From the NCBI GenBank assembly GCA_902465155.1, contig CABQLY010000002.1, forward strand, positions 62,001-126,000: a DNA stretch of 64,000 nucleotides, in the 5' to 3' direction. The position numbers and the translations under genes were made by a program. Below are positions 58,661 to 64,000 of this stretch, one piece after another. Source of the DNA: an uncultured Oscillospiraceae bacterium. Its GTDB lineage: Bacteria > Bacillota > Clostridia > Oscillospirales > Acutalibacteraceae. The notes beneath the pieces are model-generated. The model did not search any database and was not told the DNA's origin. It saw only the letters and a program-made list of their open reading frames with translations. Within the stretch, counting starts at the first letter, position 1. Every line of letters begins with the position of its first letter.

Positions 58661-58906
58661 ATCAAATTTTTAAAGGCGTTGACAAAGAGTAACGCGAACC
58701 CCGGTTTCTCAGAGAGGTGGCGGTTGGTGCAAGCCACTGAAATACAGTTCGTTGTTTGTAGCTTTTGAGCCGAAAGGAAGAAAACCGTTTTACGGCAAGT
58801 AGAGCCTTTCCGTGATTGCCGCGTTAGAGCATAGAGGTTGTTAGACCTTGAAGGGGTATGGCGCACGCCATGCAATTTGAGTGGTACCGCGGGTTTGTAT
58901 TTTAAC
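58661..58906 (+). ncRNA. T-box leader, specifier GTA (Val)
   Basis: Stem I has AGAGAGGTGGC and GGTGCAAGCCAC. The T-box TTTGAGTGGTACCGCGG (58877-58893) is intact. The base helix CTTTTGAGCC is preceded by G and, before that, GTA (58758-58760), the specifier position, which reads tRNA-Val. A 44-base stretch (58810-58853) is identical to 56099-56142 of the first leader. Confidence 0.85.
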
Positions 58907-58945
58907 AGCTCGTCTCAAAGTAACATCTTTGGGGCGGGCTTTTTT
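58907..58945 (+). terminator. T-box terminator 2
   Basis: AGCTCGTCTCAAAG pairs with CTTTGGGGCGGGCT (14 pairs with wobbles) followed by TTTTT. Confidence 0.88.
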
Positions 58946-58968
58946 CGTCCCGGTTGGAGGAAAATTTT

Positions 58969-61254
58969 ATGCAAAAAATTACCGGACTGGACTACAAAAT
59001 TAAAGAAATGGCCGCGCGTATTCGCGAGCTAAGAGAAATTGAGGGCCTTACCACCGAGCAAATGGCCCAAAAAACCGGCGTTTCGGCCGAGGAGTACTTG
59101 GCGTGCGAAAACGGCTTTTCCGACCTGAATTTTGCCTTTATTTACCGCTGTGCGCTGGCGTTTAATGTAGATGTTACCGATATTATTGAGGGCTGCAGCC
59201 CTACTTTAAAATCTTACACCGTTACCCGCCGCGGCAAGGGCCAAAAAATTGAGCAGGCGCACGGCATGACCTACTACAACTTAGCCGCCAGCTTTCAAAA
59301 CCGAATTGCCGAACCGCTTTATGTTCGCAGCGTGTACAGCGAGGCGGCACAGCACCGGGATATTGAACTGACCACCCACGCCGGGCAGGAGTGCGATTTA
59401 ATTATTGAGGGCAAGCTAAAGGTGCAGGTAGGGGAGCACAAGGTTATTTTAGAGCCGGGCGACAGCATTTATTACGACAGCGCCACCCCCCACGGTATGA
59501 TTGCCGTTGACGGGCAGGATTGCCTGTTTTACGCCATTGTGCTAAACCCCACCGGCGAGCCGATCCCGGAGCTGCAAAGCGCCCCGTTGCTAAGCGGGGC
59601 CAAAGGGGAAAAGGACAGCGCCGACCGCATTTATCACCGCTTTGTAGAGGTGGAGGAAAACGAAAACGGCACGCCAACCAAAATTACCTTTAAAAACACT
59701 GAGCATTTTAATTTTGCGTTTGATATTGTAGACGCCATTGCCGATAAAGACCCCAACAAACGCGCCATGCTGCACATTGCGGTAGACGGCACCGAGCGCA
59801 GCTTTACTTTTAAGGATATGAAGCGAAAATCGGCACAGGCGGCCAACTATTTTAAATCGCTTGGCATACAAAAAGGGGACCGTGTAATGCTGGTTTTGGG
59901 CCGGCACTACCAGTTTTGGTACGCCATGCTGGGGTTGCACAAAATTGGCGCCATTGCCATTCCGGCAATGAATCAGCTGCTCTCGCACGATTTTGAATAC
60001 CGCTTTAAGGCCGCCGGCGTTAAGGCGCTGCTTTGCACCGCGCGGGGCGAGGCAGCCGCCCAGGCCGAGCTGGCCGCCAAAACCTGCCCCGGGCTGCAGC
60101 ACAAAATTATTGTAGACGGCAAGCGGGAGGGCTGGCGCTGTTTTGATGAGGAAAGTGCGCTGTTCAGCTCCCACTTTGAGCGGCCGGAGAATGCCGCCGG
60201 CGGCGACGATTTAATGCTGATGTTTTTCACCTCGGGCACAACCGGGTTCCCAAAAATTGCCGCCCACAATTACAAGTACGCCTTAGGCCATTTTCACACG
60301 GCGCGGTACTGGCACAATGTAGACCCGAACGGCCTGCATTTAACCATTTCCGACACCGGCTGGGCGAAAGCCATGTGGGGTAAATTTTACGGGCAGTGGA
60401 TTTGTGAAGGCGGCCTGTTTGTATACGATTTTGACCGTTTTCACGCCGAGGATATTTTACCCATGTTTGCCAAATACGGCATTACCACCTTTTGTGCGCC
60501 GCCCACCATGCTGCGGTTAATGGTTAAGCAAGACCTTTCTAAATACGATCTTTCTACCGTAAAGCACATGACAACGGCGGGCGAGGCCTTAAACCCCGAG
60601 GTTTACCGCCAGTTTGAAAAAGCAACCGGCCTGCAGATTTTAGAGGGGTTTGGCCAAAGCGAAAGCACCATGATGATTGGCAACCTTACCGGTGCGCCGC
60701 ACAAGGTTGGCTCCATGGGCAAACCAGCCCCAATATACGATATTGACCTGTTGGACGCCGACGGAAAAAGCGTGCCGGTTGGCGAAAGCGGCGAAATTGT
60801 TGTTAAAACCGCCAACGGCACACCCTGCGGCCTGTTTACCGGTTACTACGGGGACGAGGCCAAAACCAAAGAGGTTTGGCACGACGGCTACTACCACACC
60901 GGTGATGTTGCCTGGCGGGATGAGGACGGTTTTTTCTGGTATGTTGGTCGTGCCGACGATGTGATCAAATCCTCCGGCTACCGCATTGGTCCGTTTGAGA
61001 TTGAAAGCGTCATTATGGAGCTGCCTTATGTGCTGGAATGCGGCGTTTCGGCCGAACCGGACGAGGTTCGGGGCCAGGTTGTTAAGGCCAGCATTGTGCT
61101 GGTAAAGGGCACCGAGGGCAGCGAGGAATTAAAAAAAGAAATTCAAAATTATGTAAAAGAGCATACTGCGCCGTACAAATACCCCCGCATTGTTGTATTT
61201 TGTGAAAGCCTGCCGAAAACAACAAGCGGTAAAATTCAGCGCAATAAGCTGTAA
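58969..61254 (+). CDS. HTH-cupin-acyl-CoA ligase fusion, paralogue 2
   Basis: A 761-residue paralogue of the ligase upstream with the same three domains: HTH (ARIRELREIEGLTTEQMAQK), cupin (HAGQECDLIIEGKLKVQVGE and PGDSIYYDSATPHG) and ligase with FFTSGTTGFPK, GFGQSESTMMIGNL, GYYHTGDVAWRDEDG, RADDVIKSSGYRIGPFEIES and PKTTSGKIQRN. The two are nearly identical over the last 150 residues but differ in the acyl pocket (FGQTELTLAIAN against FGQSESTMMIGN), which suggests different acids. Its T-box reads Val codon GTA, so isobutyrate is a likely substrate. ATG 58969 follows TTGGAGG. It heads the oxidoreductase genes that follow. Confidence 0.85.
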   Translation: MQKITGLDYKIKEMAARIRELREIEGLTTEQMAQKTGVSAEEYLACENGFSDLNFAFIYRCALAFNVDVTDIIEGCSPTLKSYTVTRRGKGQKIEQAHGMTYYNLAASFQNRIAEPLYVRSVYSEAAQHRDIELTTHAGQECDLIIEGKLKVQVGEHKVILEPGDSIYYDSATPHGMIAVDGQDCLFYAIVLNPTGEPIPELQSAPLLSGAKGEKDSADRIYHRFVEVEENENGTPTKITFKNTEHFNFAFDIVDAIADKDPNKRAMLHIAVDGTERSFTFKDMKRKSAQAANYFKSLGIQKGDRVMLVLGRHYQFWYAMLGLHKIGAIAIPAMNQLLSHDFEYRFKAAGVKALLCTARGEAAAQAELAAKTCPGLQHKIIVDGKREGWRCFDEESALFSSHFERPENAAGGDDLMLMFFTSGTTGFPKIAAHNYKYALGHFHTARYWHNVDPNGLHLTISDTGWAKAMWGKFYGQWICEGGLFVYDFDRFHAEDILPMFAKYGITTFCAPPTMLRLMVKQDLSKYDLSTVKHMTTAGEALNPEVYRQFEKATGLQILEGFGQSESTMMIGNLTGAPHKVGSMGKPAPIYDIDLLDADGKSVPVGESGEIVVKTANGTPCGLFTGYYGDEAKTKEVWHDGYYHTGDVAWRDEDGFFWYVGRADDVIKSSGYRIGPFEIESVIMELPYVLECGVSAEPDEVRGQVVKASIVLVKGTEGSEELKKEIQNYVKEHTAPYKYPRIVVFCESLPKTTSGKIQRNKL

Positions 61255-61275
61255 GGCTAAAGGAATGTTGAAAGA

Positions 61276-61932
61276 ATGAACAAACGCCTAACCTTAATTT
61301 GTGGGCACTACGGCAGCGGCAAAACAAATGTTGCGTTAAATTTGGCCTTTGCCCTGCAAAAAAAACACCCTAAAACCGCCCTGGCAGATTTGGATATTGT
61401 AAACCCCTATTTTCGCAGTAAGGACAGCGAGCAAGCCCTTAAAAAGGCTGGTATTCAGCTAATTTGCTCGCCCTATGCCAATACGAATTTAGATATTCCC
61501 GCCCTGCCGCAGGAAATTTATACCCTGGTGGACGATTTAAGCCTGCACGCGGTGCTGGATATTGGGGGAGACGACCGCGGTGCCTTTGTTTTGGGCCGCA
61601 TTGCCGAGCGCATTTTGCAGGAAAATAATTACGAAATGCTGTTTGTTACCAACTGCTACCGGCCGCTTACCCAAACTGTGGCCAATACCTTAGAGGTGTT
61701 TTATGAAATTGAAAACGCCTGCAAAATTCCATTTACCGGCATTGTAAATAACTCAAATTTAGGGGAGGAAACAACCACCCGGCACATTTTAAATTCGCTG
61801 CCCTATGCGAGCGAGCTTTCGGAAAAAACCGGGCTGCCGGTGCGGTACACCACCGTGCAGCAAGGGCTGGCAGAATCCCTTAAAAATAAAATTGAAAACC
61901 TGTTTGCGCTGCAACTGCAGCCAAAATGGTAA
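61276..61932 (+). CDS. P-loop ATPase (MinD/ParA-like)
   Basis: A 218-residue SIMIBI-class nucleotide-binding protein. The Walker A loop is ICGHYGSGKTNVALNLA and the signature DLDIVNPYFRSKDSEQAL follows; LDIGGDDRGAFVLGRI supplies the Walker B-like Asp. It stands between the ligase and the 2-oxoacid oxidoreductase genes and overlaps the ferredoxin region by a few bases. It may help assemble Fe-S clusters or the oxidoreductase, but its job is not known to me. Confidence 0.78.
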   Translation: MNKRLTLICGHYGSGKTNVALNLAFALQKKHPKTALADLDIVNPYFRSKDSEQALKKAGIQLICSPYANTNLDIPALPQEIYTLVDDLSLHAVLDIGGDDRGAFVLGRIAERILQENNYEMLFVTNCYRPLTQTVANTLEVFYEIENACKIPFTGIVNNSNLGEETTTRHILNSLPYASELSEKTGLPVRYTTVQQGLAESLKNKIENLFALQLQPKW

Positions 61933-61946
61933 GGAGTGTGTTAAAA

Positions 61947-62153
61947 TTGGCAAAATTAACCTTTAAAACCGATTGGTGTAAGGGCTGCGGACTATGTGTA
62001 GATGCCTGCCCCAAGCAGGTGCTGGCCTTAGCCAAAACAAAAATTAACAAAAAAGGGCACCACCCCGTAGAGGCGATTCAGCCCGAAAGCTGCATTGGCT
62101 GTGCCTTTTGCGCAACCATGTGCCCCGATTGCATTATTACGGTAGAAAGGTAG
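61947..62153 (+). CDS. 2-oxoacid:ferredoxin oxidoreductase delta (ferredoxin) subunit
   Basis: A 68-residue two-cluster ferredoxin: CKGCGLCVDACP and CIGCAFCATMCP. It passes electrons from the thiamine site to free ferredoxin. TTG 61947 has AAGGAG 10 bases upstream and gives MAKLTFKTDWC; ATG 61926, inside the previous gene, is a possible longer start. The gap to the alpha subunit is 8 bases. Confidence 0.88.
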   Translation: MAKLTFKTDWCKGCGLCVDACPKQVLALAKTKINKKGHHPVEAIQPESCIGCAFCATMCPDCIITVER

Positions 62154-62161
62154 GGAATTTT

Positions 62162-63229
62162 ATGTCTGAAAAGGTTTTAATGAAAGGGAACGAGGCCATT
62201 GCCGAAGCCGCCATTCGTGCCGGCTGCCGCTTTTACTTTGGCTACCCCATTACCCCCCAAACCGAAATTGCCGCTTACATGGCTAAAAGAATGCCAAAAA
62301 TTGGCGGAACCTTTTTGCAGGCTGAAAGTGAAATTGCCGCAATCAACATGGTTTACGGCGTTTCCTCCACCGGCAAAAGGGTTATGACCTCCTCCTCCAG
62401 CCCGGGCATTTCGTTAAAAAGCGAGGGGCTTTCGTACCTTGCGGGGGCCGATTTGCCGGCGCTGGTTGTTAATGTGCAGCGCGGTGGCCCGGGCCTTGGC
62501 GGCATACAGCCCTCGCAGGCCGATTATTTTCAGGCAACCAAGGGCGGCGCCCACGGCGATTTTCACATGATTGTTTTGGCTCCCTCCTCGGTGCAGGAAA
62601 TGGCCGATTTAACCGTTAAAGGGTTTGAACTGGCCGACGCTTACCGCATGACAGCCATGATTTTAGCCGACGGCACTATGGGACAAATGATGGAGCCGGT
62701 TAGCTTAGATCTTGACATTAAAACCCCGACCGAAAAGCCTTGGGCCGTTACCGGCACCGACTTAAAGCGCAAGCACAACATAATCAACTCACTTTCCTTA
62801 GTTCCTGAGGAGTTAGAGCAGCTAAACTTTAAGCGCTACGAGCGTTACGCCGAAATTGAAAAAACTGAGCCGCTGTGCGAGGAATATTTAATGGAGGATG
62901 CCGAAATTTGCATTGCTGCCTTTGGCATTGCGGCGCGTGTTTCTAAAAATGCTATTAACGCGGCCCGTGCCGAGGGCATTAAGGTTGGCTTAATACGGCC
63001 TATAACCCTGTGGCCTTTTCCAAAGCTTGCTTTTGCCAACGCAGCCAAAGGGGTAAAAGCGTTTGTTTCGGTAGAGCTTTCTATGGGCCAAATGATAGAG
63101 GATGTTCGCCTGGCCTCGGGCTGCAGCAAGCCAGTTGTACTTTGCAACCGCGCCGGTGGAATGATTCCATCACCCGAACAGGTGTTAAAGGTAATTAAAG
63201 AGTTGAATAATAACGGAGGTGCAAAATAA
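62162..63229 (+). CDS. vorB: 2-oxoisovalerate:ferredoxin oxidoreductase alpha subunit
   Basis: A 355-residue alpha subunit of the VorB type. It has GCRFYFGYPITPQTEIAAYM, GGTFLQAESEIAAINMVYG and TSSSSPGISLKSEGLSYLAG, then NVQRGGPGLGGIQPSQADYF, the pattern of branched-chain oxoacid enzymes rather than pyruvate ones. The reaction is reversible: branched 2-oxoacid + CoA + oxidised ferredoxin to branched acyl-CoA + CO2 + reduced ferredoxin. ATG 62162 follows AGGTAGGGA. The stop shares a base with the beta start. Confidence 0.88.
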   Translation: MSEKVLMKGNEAIAEAAIRAGCRFYFGYPITPQTEIAAYMAKRMPKIGGTFLQAESEIAAINMVYGVSSTGKRVMTSSSSPGISLKSEGLSYLAGADLPALVVNVQRGGPGLGGIQPSQADYFQATKGGAHGDFHMIVLAPSSVQEMADLTVKGFELADAYRMTAMILADGTMGQMMEPVSLDLDIKTPTEKPWAVTGTDLKRKHNIINSLSLVPEELEQLNFKRYERYAEIEKTEPLCEEYLMEDAEICIAAFGIAARVSKNAINAARAEGIKVGLIRPITLWPFPKLAFANAAKGVKAFVSVELSMGQMIEDVRLASGCSKPVVLCNRAGGMIPSPEQVLKVIKELNNNGGAK

Positions 63230-63981
63230 TGGTTGTTTTTCAAAAACCGCAATCATTGGCTAATATTCCATTACACTATTGCCCCGGCTGTACGCACGGT
63301 ATTGTGCACCGCCTGGTGGCCGAAACGCTGGATGAACTGGGCTTAGAGGGCAAAACCGTTGGCATTGCGCCGGTAGGCTGCTCGGTTATGGCGTACGATT
63401 ATTTTAATTGCGATATGATAGAGGCGGCGCACGGCCGTGCCCCGGCAGTTGCAACCGGCGTAAAACGATCGAACCCCGAAAATATTGTTTTTACCTACCA
63501 GGGCGACGGCGACCTGGCCTCAATTGGAATGGCTGAAACAGTTCACGCCGCCGCACGCAACGAGAATATTACCGTTATTTTTATTAACAACGCTATATAC
63601 GGTATGACTGGCGGCCAAATGGCTCCCACTTCGCTGCCCGGGCAAATTACCCAAACCTCCCCCTACGGGCGGGATGTTAACCACTGCGGATACCCCATTC
63701 GCGTTTGCGAAATGTTATCCCAGTTAGAGGGGCCGGAATATTTGGCACGCGTCACGGTAAACAATGTTAAAAATGTTAAAAATGCCAAAAAAGCCATTAA
63801 AAAGGCCTTTGAAAACCAGGTAAACGGCAAGGGATTTTCACTGGTTGAGGTGCTTTCCAGCTGCCCCACCAACTGGGGTTTAACCCCCAAAAAGGCGCTG
63901 GAGTGGATTGACGAAAAAATGATTCCGTATTATCCGCTTGGCGTTTATAAAGACCGCTCACTACAAGGTAAGGAGGATTAA
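63229..63981 (+). CDS. 2-oxoacid:ferredoxin oxidoreductase beta (TPP) subunit
   Basis: A 250-residue thiamine diphosphate subunit. It has HYCPGCTHGIVHRLVAETLD with the CxxC pair, GIAPVGCSVMAYDYF, the TPP motif FTYQGDGDLASIGMAE and the metal-binding INNAIYGMTGGQMAPTS. It pairs with the alpha subunit. GGAGG precedes ATG 63229. The order delta-alpha-beta-gamma matches four-subunit enzymes. Confidence 0.9.
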   Translation: MVVFQKPQSLANIPLHYCPGCTHGIVHRLVAETLDELGLEGKTVGIAPVGCSVMAYDYFNCDMIEAAHGRAPAVATGVKRSNPENIVFTYQGDGDLASIGMAETVHAAARNENITVIFINNAIYGMTGGQMAPTSLPGQITQTSPYGRDVNHCGYPIRVCEMLSQLEGPEYLARVTVNNVKNVKNAKKAIKKAFENQVNGKGFSLVEVLSSCPTNWGLTPKKALEWIDEKMIPYYPLGVYKDRSLQGKED

Positions 63982-63987
63982 GCAAAA

Positions 63988-64000
63988 ATGTCTGCAACAC
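63988..64000 (+). CDS. Start of next gene, probably gamma subunit
   Basis: ATG 63988 follows AAGGAGG and is cut by the window end after four codons (MSAT). By position it should be the gamma subunit of the oxidoreductase, but the sequence visible cannot prove it. Confidence 0.4.

Noticed and set aside
1..64000. CRISPR array, prophage or insertion sequence
   Set aside because: No regularly spaced repeats, phage structural genes, transposases or target-site duplications were seen anywhere in the window.

Overview
The window looks like a chromosomal segment from an obligately anaerobic Gram-positive bacterium of the Clostridia. The reasons are the Firmicutes gene orders gdpP-rplI-dnaB, tilS-hpt-ftsH and rpsF-ssb-rpsR, a SpoIVB protease and a YlmC/YmxH-type protein, two T-box leaders, many TTG/GTG starts behind strong AGGAGG sites, an [FeFe] hydrogenase and several ferredoxin-linked enzymes. 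I cannot name the genus. I see no phage, insertion sequence, CRISPR array or rRNA.

Layout. 1-5.4 kb: the start of a YetF-like membrane protein (cut by the left edge), a MocA-type dehydrogenase with a ThuA-like protein, and a nucleoside salvage operon (deoD-cdd-pdp). 5.4-24.7 kb: tRNA-Lys, a primosomal DnaD/DnaC-like pair, YugP-like peptidase, RNase J, GdpP, L9, DnaB, TilS, Hpt, FtsH, SpoIVB, a two-component system, S6-SSB-S18 and tRNA-Ser. 24.9-29.4 kb: a rhodanese/TtcA-like fusion, a MATE exporter, a histidine phosphatase and an AraC regulator with a decayed second AraC end behind it.

29.7-37.7 kb: a catabolic operon. It combines a GlcD-like flavoprotein, an Fe-S partner, an IolJ/IolC/IolB-like set (aldolase, kinase, isomerase), an FGGY kinase, and an electron-transfer flavoprotein whose beta and alpha subunits are fused in one chain. 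The upper steps of the usual inositol pathway are missing.

39.1-50.6 kb: a tightly packed operon encoding an LDH-like protein with the malate dehydrogenase specificity residue, fumarase, HdrB, HdrC, HdrA, MvhD, three Flx-like NADH/Fe-S subunits, and a soluble fumarate reductase-like pair (Fe-S plus flavoprotein). The order spells oxaloacetate to malate to fumarate to succinate, with the last step beside an electron-bifurcating module. This suggests an NADH-driven, ferredoxin-producing, membrane-free fumarate reductase. A Rex repressor, a [2Fe-2S] protein and a putative group B [FeFe] hydrogenase follow.

53.1-55.9 kb: a cobalamin riboswitch with a readable terminator/antiterminator controls two exported, surface-anchored proteins. 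They resemble the two halves of animal transcobalamin/intrinsic factor: a DUF4430-like beta domain and an alpha/alpha toroid domain. 55.9-64.0 kb: two paralogous acyl-CoA ligases, each with N-terminal HTH and cupin domains. Each lies behind its own T-box leader; the specifier codons read as ATC (Ile) and GTA (Val). A P-loop ATPase and a 2-oxoisovalerate:ferredoxin oxidoreductase operon follow. Together these suggest rebuilding isoleucine and valine from branched short-chain fatty acids by reductive carboxylation, switched on when the matching tRNA is uncharged.
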